Below, piece after piece: positions 1-5,456 of a stretch of 5,456 bases of DNA (positions are counted from its first letter, which is position 1; each line of letters starts with the position of its first letter). Origin of the DNA: an uncultured Lachnospiraceae bacterium (GTDB lineage Bacteria > Bacillota > Clostridia > Lachnospirales > Lachnospiraceae); assembly GCA_905236545.1 (NCBI GenBank), contig CAJOQO010000013.1, positions 1-5,456 on the forward strand. Reading direction: 5' to 3'. The translations under genes were made by a program, and so were the position numbers. The notes below the pieces were generated by a model, which saw nothing but the letters and a program-made list of their open reading frames with translations, was not told where the DNA came from and did not search any database.

Positions 1-2801
1 AGCTTTTTCAGCTGCTCCTCCAGGCGGAAGGTCTCTCGGTCAAGCCGCGAGATCTCGCTGCTGAGCTCTTCGCGCCGGTCAAAGAAGGACTTCCGGAGCG
101 TCATCTTTCCTTCCTTTTCCTCATTCAGCTTCGTGATCCTGGCAGCGGTCTCTTCTTCTCTTTGCTTCGTCAGGGCGATGCTTTCCTTCAGGCGGGCGAT
201 CTTTTCACGGATCTCCTCCCGTTCCTCCAGGCCGTGCTCAGTCCTGTCCCTGATCTCTTCCTCTTCCCGCCTGCGGCTTTCCACCTCGCCCGACAGACGG
301 CTCAGGTTCTGGGAAAGGAAGCTCATCTCCTGTGTATACCCCGCGATCTTCATGCGGATCCCGGACAGGGTATCGTCGGCCCCGGCCAGCTTCCGGTTCA
401 GCTCCTCCAGCTGAGCCTGCAGGGAATCGATCCGGTCATTCTCCGCCTTCTCGGAGGCATCGCTCTTCTCCAGATCCGCTCCGGTCTCGGCCTTTTCTCC
501 CTCGAGCTTTCTCCGGTCCTCAGCGATTTTTTCCCGCTCCGCGGCGATCTGGTCACGGGCAGTCTTCGTCTCCATCATCCGGCCGGACAGATCCTTCATC
601 TTCTGGCGCAGAGAGCTGAGATCGAATTCATTTTTCTGCATCAGGCCGGACACGGCAGCGATCTCATCCCTGAGACGGTTTCTTCTCGTATGGTCTTCCT
701 CAACCTGCGTGTTCAGCGCGTCGAGCTGCTTCTTCATCCGCTCCAGCTTCTTCTTCGCGTCGTCGATCTCACGGCGTCTCCCGAGCAGGTTGCTGTTGTT
801 TTTAAATGCGCCTCCGGTCATGGATCCGCCGGGGCTGAGCAGCTCTCCGTCCAGGGTTACGAGTCTGAGACTGTAGTGGTACCTCCTGGCGATCCCGACT
901 GCCCGGTCTATATTCTCAACCACCACGGTTCTGCCCAGAAGGTTCAGGGCCAGATCCCGGAAACGATCCTCGCAGGTGACGATATCGGAAGCAAGCCCGA
1001 TCACGCCTTCCTCGTTCAGGACGCTCTTTTCCCGCAGCTCACGGCTGTTCTTCATCGCGGTCAGGGGCAGGAAGGTCGCACGCCCGAAACGGTTCTCCTT
1101 CAGAAAGGCGATCATCCGCTTCGCTGTCTGCTCATCGGATGTGACGATGTTCTGGATGCTCCCACCCAGCGCCGTCTCCACGGCAAGCTCATACTGTTTC
1201 GAGGTCTGAATCAGATCCGCGACCACTCCGAGGATCCCGGGGACACGGTCTTTCTGCTCCATCACGCGGCGGATCGATCCGCCGTAGCCCTCGTAGCGCT
1301 CCGTAATCGCGCGCAGCGTATCGAAGCGTGAGGACTCTCTCTGATAGTCCTCCCGCAGCTTTGCCAGCTTATCAGAGCCGTCCAGGAAACGGGCATGTAC
1401 CTCGTCCAGCTCCACGGACAGGCGGCTGCTTCTCTCCTGCAGCGTCTCTGTCTGCCGCATGGCCTCCGCCTTCTGGTCGTCAAGCGTATCCCGGCTCTCG
1501 CTCTGGGAGCGCTCCTCGCTCTTCAGGGTCAGCTCCCGGCTGTTCAGCTCCGCTTCCCGCACAGCGATCTGCTCGATCATCGTGGACGCTCTCTGGCGTC
1601 CGGTCTGAATGCTGGTTCTCTCGTTCAGGATCCGGATGATCTGTTCCTTGCTGGTATCGATCTGCGCATTCACATCCGCGATCTGCTCATTCAGCTCCTG
1701 AACCTGGCTTTGCGCCTTTTCCTGCTCATCGGAAAGGGCCTGCATCTCCTCCCTCAGGTCAGCGCTTCTTTTTTTCGATGACGCAAGCTGCTCCTGCCTC
1801 TGGGCGATCTCCGTTTTCAGGCGCTCCCCGCGCAGCTTCAGCTCTTCCTCTCCCGATTCCAGCGAACGGATCCGGTCCTCGGCACGATCGATGCCGCCGG
1901 CATGCTCCTGGCGTTCGATCCGGATGCCGGACAGTTCTTCATTCGCAGCGTACATCGCGCTGTCGATTCCGCTGATCTCCTCATCCAGCTCTTCATAGCG
2001 CGCCTTCGCGCCGGAGAGCTCCTCATTCACCCTCTCCTGCTCCCGGACGGCGGTATCCAGCTTTTCCTTCGCGCTGTTCAGGTTCTCTTCAAACCTGTCG
2101 TTTTCGATCAGATACAGATTGACGTCGACCAGCTTCATCTCGTCCCGTCTGGCGAGGTAGATCTTTGCCGTCTCGCTCTGCTGCTTCAGCGGGCCGACCT
2201 GACGCTCCAGCTCGCTGAGAATATCATTGACGCGGACAAGGTTCGCCTGCTCATTTTCCAGCTTCCTGACGGCAGCATTCTTTCTGTGCTTGAACTTGAC
2301 GATACCGGCGGCTTCGTCGAAAAGCTCCCTGCGCTCATCCGGCTTTCCGTTGAGGATCTTCTCTACCTGGCCCTGTCCGATCAGGGAATAGCCTTCTTTT
2401 CCGATTCCGGTATCAAAAAACAGCTCCTGCACATCACGCATCCGCACGGCCGTTCCATTGATCAGGTATTCGGATTCTCCCGAGCGGTACAGCCTCCTGG
2501 CGACCGTGACCTCCTCATAGTCGATCGGGAGCGCATGGTCCGCGTTGTCCAGCGTGATCGCGACGTAGGCATAACTCATCGGCCGGCGCTGCTGTGTGCC
2601 GGCAAAAATGACATCCTGCATCGATCCGCCGCGCAGCTGTTTCGCTGACTGCTCACCGAGCACCCACCGGATCGCGTCTGATACATTCGACTTCCCCGAG
2701 CCGTTCGGCCCGACCACTCCTGTGATTCCGTTGTGGAACTGCAGAACGATCCTGTTGGCAAAGGATTTAAACCCCTGCAGCTCCAGACTTTTAAGATACA
2801 T
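1..2801 (-). CDS. smc: Chromosome partition protein SMC (C-terminal end beyond window)
   Basis: SMC is the ATPase of the bacterial condensin (SMC-ScpA-ScpB). It loads at parS/ParB sites and extrudes DNA loops, so the two sister chromosomes separate. The visible 933 residues start with MYLKSLELQGFKSF, the classic N-terminus. Walker A is GPNGSGKS (31-38), and DTGIGKEGYSLIGQGQVEKIL (130-150) holds the Q-loop. ERRELFDEAAGIVKFK marks the head exit. A long Glu/Lys/Arg/Gln-rich coiled coil covers about 170-510. The hinge is about 512-672, with the SPGGSMTGG glycine motif at 656-664, and the return coiled coil runs from about 675 to the window edge. Family length is near 1,190 residues, so roughly 250 are missing, including the LSGGE signature and Walker B. 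These lie left of base 1; the gene is not broken, only cut by the window. No frameshift or internal stop is seen. In relatives ftsY often follows. Confidence 0.97.
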   Translation of the reverse strand, partial: MYLKSLELQGFKSFANRIVLQFHNGITGVVGPNGSGKSNVSDAIRWVLGEQSAKQLRGGSMQDVIFAGTQQRRPMSYAYVAITLDNADHALPIDYEEVTVARRLYRSGESEYLINGTAVRMRDVQELFFDTGIGKEGYSLIGQGQVEKILNGKPDERRELFDEAAGIVKFKHRKNAAVRKLENEQANLVRVNDILSELERQVGPLKQQSETAKIYLARRDEMKLVDVNLYLIENDRFEENLNSAKEKLDTAVREQERVNEELSGAKARYEELDEEISGIDSAMYAANEELSGIRIERQEHAGGIDRAEDRIRSLESGEEELKLRGERLKTEIAQRQEQLASSKKRSADLREEMQALSDEQEKAQSQVQELNEQIADVNAQIDTSKEQIIRILNERTSIQTGRQRASTMIEQIAVREAELNSRELTLKSEERSQSESRDTLDDQKAEAMRQTETLQERSSRLSVELDEVHARFLDGSDKLAKLREDYQRESSRFDTLRAITERYEGYGGSIRRVMEQKDRVPGILGVVADLIQTSKQYELAVETALGGSIQNIVTSDEQTAKRMIAFLKENRFGRATFLPLTAMKNSRELREKSVLNEEGVIGLASDIVTCEDRFRDLALNLLGRTVVVENIDRAVGIARRYHYSLRLVTLDGELLSPGGSMTGGAFKNNSNLLGRRREIDDAKKKLERMKKQLDALNTQVEEDHTRRNRLRDEIAAVSGLMQKNEFDLSSLRQKMKDLSGRMMETKTARDQIAAEREKIAEDRRKLEGEKAETGADLEKSDASEKAENDRIDSLQAQLEELNRKLAGADDTLSGIRMKIAGYTQEMSFLSQNLSRLSGEVESRRREEEEIRDRTEHGLEEREEIREKIARLKESIALTKQREEETAARITKLNEEKEGKMTLRKSFFDRREELSSEISRLDRETFRLEEQLKK

Positions 2802-3495
2802 GGATTCCTCTCTGCTTTAATTCGATCAAAGCCCTGTACGCCGCTTCCATCTCCGCGCTCTTCTTGGCGCTGCCGTGTCCCCGGCCCAGCGTTTTCGATC
2901 CGATCACCGCTTCCGCCTCGAAGTGCCTGTCGTGAGCCGGCCCATACTCACCGATGATCCGGTAGACAAGCTCCTCACCGGGATATTCTCTCTGGACGAC
3001 CTCCTGAAGGATCGTCTTGCTGTCATAAAACAGCTTCTTGTGCTCGATATCATTCAGGATAAACCTGCGGATGAACGCATCCGCCTCTTCGATTCCCGCG
3101 TCAAGGAAGACCGCCCCGATCAGTGCCTCCAGCGCATCCGAGACGATCGAATTCCTCCCTCTGCCTCCTGTATGCTCCTCCCCGTTTCCGAGGAGCAGAA
3201 AGGAGGGCAGGCCAAACTGCCGCGCACAGAATGCCAGCGTCGGCTCGCAGACGATGCTCGCGCGCAGCTTCGTCAGATCCCCTTCGGGGAGATCGGGGCA
3301 GCTTTCATACAGGTATTTCGAACTCACGAGTTCCAGAACCGCGTCCCCGAGAAACTCCAGCCGCTCATTGTCCAGCGCACCCTGCGCCCTGTGCTCGTTG
3401 GCATAGGAGCTGTGGCTGAGCGCCTGCCGAAGAAGAGAACGGTCATGGAAGGAAACGCCTATGATCTCTTCGAGTTCCTTCAGTCTCTCTTTCAT
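2791..3495 (-). CDS. rnc: Ribonuclease III
   Basis: RNase III cleaves double-stranded RNA. It processes the 30S rRNA precursor and acts on structured mRNAs and sense-antisense duplexes. The product is 234 residues, typical for the family, and works as a homodimer. Residues 1-150 form the nuclease domain with the signature NERLEFLGDAVLEL (43-56). By alignment with the E. coli enzyme the metal-binding residues are E44, D51, D120 (in VSDALEALIGA) and E123; all are present. Residues 158-228 form the double-stranded RNA binding domain, with DSKTILQEVVQ at its start and GHGSAKKSAEMEAA at its end. The ATG at 3495 matches the family start (MKERLKELEEIIG). It lies only 4 bases after the acpP stop and has no clear Shine-Dalgarno sequence at normal distance, so coupling to acpP translation is likely. 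The 3' end overlaps smc by 11 bases. Confidence 0.97.
   Translation of the reverse strand: MKERLKELEEIIGVSFHDRSLLRQALSHSSYANEHRAQGALDNERLEFLGDAVLELVSSKYLYESCPDLPEGDLTKLRASIVCEPTLAFCARQFGLPSFLLLGNGEEHTGGRGRNSIVSDALEALIGAVFLDAGIEEADAFIRRFILNDIEHKKLFYDSKTILQEVVQREYPGEELVYRIIGEYGPAHDRHFEAEAVIGSKTLGRGHGSAKKSAEMEAAYRALIELKQRGIHVS
2806..2813 (-). promoter_or_regulatory. smc ribosome binding site inside rnc
   Basis: AGAGAGGA on the minus strand, 4 bases before the smc ATG at 2801. It lies within the last codons of rnc. The spacing is tight but usable. Ribosomes finishing rnc end 8-10 bases past this ATG, which favours re-initiation. Confidence 0.65.
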
Positions 3496-3499
3496 AAGC

Positions 3500-3730
3500 T
3501 CAGCTGACCGCGCTCCGGATCGCTTCCACAGCATCTCCGACCGTGACGATCTTTTCCGCTTCCTCCGTCGGGATCTGGATGTTGAACTCCTCCTCAACCG
3601 CCATGATGATCTGGAACACATCCAGGCTGTCCGCGCCGAGGTCTTCCTTAAAGGTCGTTTCCATCGTAATCTCATCCAGATCCACGCTCAGAACATCTGC
3701 TATGATCTGCTGCATCTTCTCGAATTCCAT
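3500..3730 (-). CDS. acpP: Acyl carrier protein
   Basis: ACP carries growing and finished fatty acyl chains as thioesters on a 4'-phosphopantetheine arm and supplies PlsX and the FAS II enzymes. The product is 76 residues, the usual length, and acidic. The motif LGADSLD places the modified serine at residue 35. Helix II continues as [17 protein letters not shown], and the end is the usual [10 protein letters not shown]. The ATG at 3730 is chosen over the in-frame ATG at 3754 because AAAGGAG (3738-3744) lies 7 bases upstream. An internal Met at residue 6 is possible but would trim helix I. The TGA stop at 3500-3502 lies 4 bases before the rnc start. The Lachnospiraceae-like sequence is one reason for the taxonomic guess. 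The position between plsX and rnc argues for the housekeeping ACP rather than a polyketide-cluster carrier. Confidence 0.97.
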   Translation of the reverse strand: MEFEKMQQIIADVLSVDLDEITMETTFKEDLGADSLDVFQIIMAVEEEFNIQIPTEEAEKIVTVGDAVEAIRSAVS

Positions 3731-3737
3731 ACTGATT

Positions 3738-3744
3738 CTCCTTT
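3738..3744 (-). promoter_or_regulatory. acpP ribosome binding site, decides the start
   Basis: AAAGGAG on the minus strand, 7 bases before the ATG at 3730. It is the strongest site in the window, in line with the high ACP demand of the cell, and it selects the 76-residue form. Confidence 0.85.
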
Positions 3745-3750
3745 CCGCTT

Positions 3751-3764
3751 CCATCTGCCATCTG
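3751..3764. repeat. 7-base tandem duplication in the plsX-acpP gap
   Basis: CCATCTG occurs twice in direct succession (3751-3757 and 3758-3764) in the 77-base gap between plsX and acpP, just upstream of the acpP ribosome binding site. It looks like a replication slippage product. No terminator or convincing promoter is visible in this gap, although a loose 6-base inverted repeat (ATCCGG at 3798-3803 with CCGGAT at 3765-3770) is present. Confidence 0.6.
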
Positions 3765-3807
3765 CCGGATAACTGCGTTTCTGCCTGCGGCTCTCCGATC
3801 CGGCCGG

Positions 3808-4830
3808 TCAGAGCCTGTTATTCTCGATATACGCTGTAATCTTAGCTGCGATCTCTTCATGGTAGAACTCAACGCACTGTTCAATCGCGCGCTTTACTTC
3901 CCCTGCCTTCGCACTTCCGTGCATCTTGACCACCAGGCTCTTCAGTCCAAGAACCGGCGCCCCGCCATACTGTTCCGTATCAAATCTGGCAAGCGCCGTT
4001 TTCAGGGAGTTCTTTATCATGAGGGCTCCGAGCTTGCTGCGCATGTCGGATAAGAATGCCTTCTTCATCTCTGACAGGAGCATCTGCCCCGTCCCCTCAT
4101 ACATCTTGATGACAATATTGCCTGTGAATCCGTCACAGACCGCGATATCACAGGTTCCAAAAGGAATCTCCCTCGCCTCGCAGCTTCCGGTAAATGTGAT
4201 CTCTCCCCTTTCGTCCATCTCCTTGAGAAGCGGGAAGGTTTCCTTCACAAGGCTGTTGCCCTTCTCCTCCTCCGCGCCGATGTTCACGATTCCGACCTTC
4301 GGATGTTCGAGCTTCATGACACTTTGCATATAGATCGTTCCAAGCTTGGCCCACTGCGCAAGATGCTCGGGCCTGGCGTCGACATTCGCCCCGCAGTCCA
4401 GCAGAAGCATGCTTCCCCTCTTTGTGGGAATAAGGGAAGCGAAGGGCGGCCTCTGAACGCCGCGTATTCTCCCGATGATTCCCTGTCCGCCGACGACCAC
4501 CGCGCCGGAATTGCCCGCGGAGATAAATGCGTCCGCTTCACCGTTTTTCACGAGCTGCAGCGCTCTTACCATGGAAGAGTCCTTCTTATGCCGGATCGCC
4601 TCAACCGGATGGTCAGCCGTAGCGATCACGTCCGGCGCGTCTACGATACGGATCGTCCCTTCCGGGTATGACAGATTCTGAAGACATGCCTCTATCCCCT
4701 TCTGCCGCCCCACGAGGATAACCGATACATCCTTTCTGCTGTTCACGGCGTCAACAACGCCCTTAACAATCTGCTCCGGAGCATGGTCTCCGCCCATCGC
4801 ATCCGCAGCGATCCGAATCCGGTCTGCCAT
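3808..4830 (-). CDS. plsX: Phosphate acyltransferase PlsX
   Basis: PlsX converts fatty acyl-ACP and phosphate to acyl-phosphate, which PlsY uses to acylate glycerol-3-phosphate. This is the first step of phospholipid synthesis in most bacteria. The enzyme is a peripheral membrane protein. The 340-residue product has the family's usual length and hallmarks: DAMGGDHAP at residues 10-18, SAGNSGAVV at 104-112, GRIRGVQRP at 120-128, [14 protein letters not shown] at 144-157, [12 protein letters not shown] at 231-242, and [20 protein letters not shown] near 290-309. The ATG at 4830 is chosen because GGAGGA (4838-4843) lies 7 bases before it. An in-frame ATG at 4845 would place this site inside the coding region, so it is rejected. 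acpP, whose product is the acyl carrier in the reaction, follows after 77 bases. The gene is the first of the operon behind the promoter near 4975. No key motif is missing. Confidence 0.97.
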   Translation of the reverse strand: MADRIRIAADAMGGDHAPEQIVKGVVDAVNSRKDVSVILVGRQKGIEACLQNLSYPEGTIRIVDAPDVIATADHPVEAIRHKKDSSMVRALQLVKNGEADAFISAGNSGAVVVGGQGIIGRIRGVQRPPFASLIPTKRGSMLLLDCGANVDARPEHLAQWAKLGTIYMQSVMKLEHPKVGIVNIGAEEEKGNSLVKETFPLLKEMDERGEITFTGSCEAREIPFGTCDIAVCDGFTGNIVIKMYEGTGQMLLSEMKKAFLSDMRSKLGALMIKNSLKTALARFDTEQYGGAPVLGLKSLVVKMHGSAKAGEVKRAIEQCVEFYHEEIAAKITAYIENNRL

Positions 4831-4837
4831 TCTGCAT

Positions 4838-4843
4838 TCCTCC
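4838..4843 (-). promoter_or_regulatory. plsX ribosome binding site, decides the start
   Basis: GGAGGA on the minus strand with a 7-base spacer to the ATG at 4830. It overlaps codons 2-3 of the alternative in-frame ATG at 4845 and thereby rules that start out. Confidence 0.85.
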
Positions 4844-4878
4844 ATCCATTCCTGTTCAGCCTGTCATGAGGGCTTCCC

Positions 4879-4901
4879 GCCCGCCCATGAAATACGCGGG
4901 C
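4879..4901 (-). other. GC-rich hairpin in the plsX leader
   Basis: On the minus strand GCCCGC (4901-4896) pairs with GCGGGC (4884-4879) around an 11-base loop. The downstream arm lies in a run of G triplets (GGGCGGGCGGG), so several alternative registers are possible, including pairing of GGGC with a nearby GCCC. It is about 40 bases before the plsX ribosome binding site and does not cover it. No U-tract follows. A role in mRNA stability or translation is possible but unproven. Confidence 0.4.
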
Positions 4902-4933
4902 AGATCCTTACTCCTCTGTTTCCGTTGTGCCGC

Positions 4934-4960
4934 AGCCGTTCTGCCTGGCGATCCACGGCT
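4934..4960 (-). other. Hairpin in the plsX leader
   Basis: On the minus strand AGCCGT (4960-4955) pairs perfectly with ACGGCT (4939-4934) across a 15-base loop. It begins only a few bases after the predicted transcription start, where it could stabilise the 5' end of the operon mRNA. There is no U-tract after it, so it is not a terminator. No known riboswitch fold is recognisable. Confidence 0.4.
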
Positions 4961-4971
4961 CAAAAGAGTTT

Positions 4972-4999
4972 ACTATATCAGAATATAAAAGGCAAGAAA
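4972..4999 (-). promoter_or_regulatory. Probable extended -10 promoter for plsX-acpP-rnc-smc
   Basis: On the minus strand TGATATAGT (4980-4972) fits the extended -10 pattern TGnTATAAT with one mismatch. The best -35 candidate is TTTCTT (4999-4994) with a 16-base spacer; it is weak, but an extended -10 can compensate. The surroundings are AT-rich in an otherwise GC-rich window. The predicted start of transcription is near 4965, giving a leader of about 135 bases before plsX. The -35 region lies within the U-tract of the rpmF terminator, so the two signals are packed together. I see no clear FapR- or FabT-type operator here, though I could only compare by eye. Confidence 0.6.
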
Positions 5000-5028
5000 G
5001 AAGGGACTGCCCGATCCGGGCAATCCCT
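4987..5028 (-). terminator. Intrinsic terminator after rpmF
   Basis: On the minus strand the stem at 5002-5028 pairs 5 bp (AGGGA/TCCCT), then one mismatch, then 6 bp (TGCCCG/CGGGCA) around a 3-base loop. In the transcribed direction it is followed by TTCTTTCTTGCCTTTT, a pyrimidine tract rich in U. This is a classic Rho-independent terminator. The stem itself is symmetric, but the plus-strand side lacks a good U-tract (CCCTGCATTCG follows), so it should act mainly on minus-strand transcription. It lies about 250 bases after the rpmF stop, which gives rpmF a long 3' tail. It precedes the plsX promoter and so separates rpmF transcription from the lipid genes, unless read-through occurs. Confidence 0.85.
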
Positions 5029-5065
5029 CCCTGCATTCGCTTATCAATGGTGTAACTGCTCAGTG

Positions 5066-5091
5066 TTCCCGCTTTCCGGGAATGCTTCCCG
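5066..5091 (-). other. Two mutually exclusive hairpins sharing one arm
   Basis: The segment at 5077-5082 (CGGGAA on the plus strand) is complementary to two identical TTCCCG segments, at 5066-5071 and at 5086-5091. Pairing with the first gives a 6-bp stem with a 5-base loop; pairing with the second gives a 6-bp stem with a 3-base loop. Only one can form at a time. The intrinsic terminator lies about 40 bases further along in the transcribed direction. Alternative pairing upstream of a terminator resembles an attenuator. However, neither stem overlaps the terminator stem, so no switching mechanism is evident. Confidence 0.45.
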
Positions 5092-5097
5092 CTCCTC

Positions 5098-5112
5098 CTG
5101 ACAGACAGTCAG
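5098..5112 (-). other. 5-bp hairpin in the rpmF 3' tail
   Basis: On the minus strand CTGAC pairs with GTCAG across a TGTCT loop. It abuts the hairpin at 5113-5127 with no spacing. The stem is short and could arise by chance; it is noted because it is one of a run of adjacent hairpins in this spacer. Confidence 0.35.
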
Positions 5113-5191
5113 AAGCGCCTTGCGCTTATCCCCATCCTGTGAAGGCTGCGCTTTTGCCCGCCTTATGAAGGCTGCGCTTTTCCCGTCCTAT
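5112..5191. repeat. Three imperfect ~26-base tandem repeats in the rpmF-plsX spacer
   Basis: Read on the plus strand, three head-to-tail units lie at 5112-5140 (29 bases), 5141-5166 (26) and 5167-5191 (25). Units two and three share the identical 15-base start GAAGGCTGCGCTTTT, followed by a C-rich tail (GCCCGCCTTAT or CCCGTCCTAT). The first unit is more diverged (GAAGCGCCTTGCGCTTA, then CCCCATCCTGT). A further GAAG begins at 5192. On the transcribed minus strand each unit reads roughly CTTCATAGGRCGGG, a short A-rich stretch, then AGCGCAG. No open frame runs through all three units with a plausible start. The unit lengths differ, so a coding repeat is unlikely. They sit in the 3' untranslated tail of the rpmF transcript. 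Their function is unknown. Confidence 0.75.
5113..5127 (-). other. Perfect 6-bp hairpin in the rpmF 3' tail
   Basis: On the minus strand AAGCGC pairs with GCGCTT around a 3-base AAG loop. The hairpin lies inside the most diverged of the three tandem repeat units; the other two units lack the second arm and cannot form it. A second hairpin follows immediately at 5098-5112. There is no U-tract after it, so it is not a terminator. Confidence 0.5.
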
Positions 5192-5278
5192 GAAGACTCA
5201 AAAACCGTCCGGTGCTTAAGCGCTTTGTCCTGTCCTGCGGGAATCCACGGGTTCTGAACAATTACAAAGAGATCAGTC

Positions 5279-5456
5279 TCAGGCCTCTTCGCCAACCTTG
5301 ATGATCTCCCTCTTGTTATAGCTTCCGCAAGCCTTGCAGACGGCATGCGGTCTCATGAGAGCGCCGCATTTGCTGCACTTTACAAGAGTCGGAGCCGCCA
5401 TCTTCCACTGTGCGTGCTTCATATCTCTTCTTGACTTGCTGTGCTTATTCTTCGGG
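5279..5456 (-). CDS. rpmF: 50S ribosomal protein L32 (5' end cut by window edge)
   Basis: L32 is a small zinc-ribbon protein of the large ribosomal subunit. The visible part is 58 residues plus a TGA stop at 5279-5281. It opens with PKNKHSKSRRD, the usual basic start of L32. It continues through QWKMAAPTLVKC and carries two Cys pairs, CSKC (visible residues 27-30) and CKAC (40-43), which form the zinc site. It ends in KREIIKVGEEA. Family members are about 57-62 residues long, so only a few N-terminal residues are missing beyond the right edge; the start codon and its ribosome binding site cannot be seen. The four-cysteine (zinc-binding) form is present, as opposed to the cysteine-free paralogue some bacteria use under zinc shortage. 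In many bacteria rpmF lies directly before plsX, as here, although a terminator separates them in this window. Identity is very secure. Confidence 0.97.
   Translation of the reverse strand, partial: PKNKHSKSRRDMKHAQWKMAAPTLVKCSKCGALMRPHAVCKACGSYNKREIIKVGEEA

Larger units (their letters stand above)
4831..5278. other. Spacer between rpmF and plsX without a convincing gene
   Basis: This is the only stretch of more than 300 bases without a gene. In the transcribed direction it holds a plain stretch (5278-5192), the tandem repeats (5191-5112), small hairpins (5127-5066), the rpmF terminator (5028-4987), the plsX promoter (4980-4972) and a leader with two hairpins. Short open frames exist but lack ribosome binding sites and overlap the control signals. 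I see no tRNA, no recognisable riboswitch and no insertion sequence end. Confidence 0.8.

Noticed and set aside
162..1331. Long plus-strand open frame of 389 codons opposite smc, and similar ones at 1395-1781 and 1902-2648
   Set aside because: They are exactly codon-aligned with smc on the other strand. In that register a stop needs a sense TTA, CTA or TCA codon, which this GC-leaning gene rarely uses. The translations show no known family features, and smc is certain.
1..2801. smc as a pseudogene because no stop codon is seen
   Set aside because: The frame is open without interruption to the window edge, and the length so far fits a normal SMC. It is truncated only by the window.
2875..3507. 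Plus-strand open frame of 210 codons opposite rnc
   Set aside because: Codon-aligned antisense of rnc with the same explanation; it shows no ribosome binding site or recognisable protein features.
2791..3675. Longer RNase III form starting at 3675
   Set aside because: The extra 60 residues are an out-of-frame reading of acpP, rich in Arg and Ser and unlike any RNase III. The family start is the Met at 3495.
4856..4888. Possible 10-codon upstream frame in the plsX leader starting at an ATG at 4888
   Set aside because: The nearest AGAGGAG is about 20 bases away, too far to serve the ATG. It is short enough to occur by chance.
4908..5036. Minus-strand open frame of 42 codons in the spacer
   Set aside because: There is no ribosome binding site before its ATG, and it runs through the terminator stem and the promoter. 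The terminator would cut any message containing it.
1..5456. Search for a defence system, mobile element, CRISPR array or biosynthetic cluster
   Set aside because: All five genes are core housekeeping genes in a conserved order. There are no transposase motifs, terminal inverted repeats or spaced direct repeats of the CRISPR kind. The tandem repeats at 5112-5191 have no unique spacers.

Overview
This window is a conserved housekeeping block from a Gram-positive bacterium. It is most likely a moderately GC-rich member of the Clostridia, probably Lachnospiraceae or a close relative. The basis is the gene order rpmF–plsX–acpP–rnc–smc, the style of the L32 and ACP sequences, strong AGGAG-type ribosome binding sites, and a synonymous-codon preference for G/C. 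All five genes are on the minus strand, so transcription runs from high to low coordinates. I identified them by reading protein motifs; no database search was possible.

Layout in transcription order: the 3' part of rpmF (ribosomal protein L32) runs from the right edge to 5279. A 448-base spacer (4831-5278) without a convincing gene follows. It holds a set of about 26-base imperfect tandem repeats, several small hairpins (two of them mutually exclusive), a strong intrinsic terminator (5002-5028), an extended -10 promoter directly behind it, and a leader of about 135 bases with two more hairpins. Then come plsX (4830-3808), acpP (3730-3500), rnc (3495-2791) and smc (2801 to the left edge). smc lacks its C-terminal part, which lies beyond the window.

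The plsX-acpP-rnc-smc genes form a tight operon. The acpP-rnc gap is 4 bases and rnc overlaps smc by 11 bases, so translational coupling is likely. PlsX makes acyl-phosphate from acyl-ACP and AcpP carries the acyl chains, so the first two genes belong to membrane lipid synthesis. RNase III matures rRNA and cuts double-stranded RNA, and SMC condenses and segregates the chromosome. Grouping envelope, ribosome and chromosome functions is a known arrangement in Firmicutes, not a new system.

I see no mobile element, CRISPR array, tRNA, rRNA or accessory system. The least explained DNA is the rpmF–plsX spacer. Long plus-strand open frames inside smc and rnc are codon-aligned antisense shadows and are not annotated.
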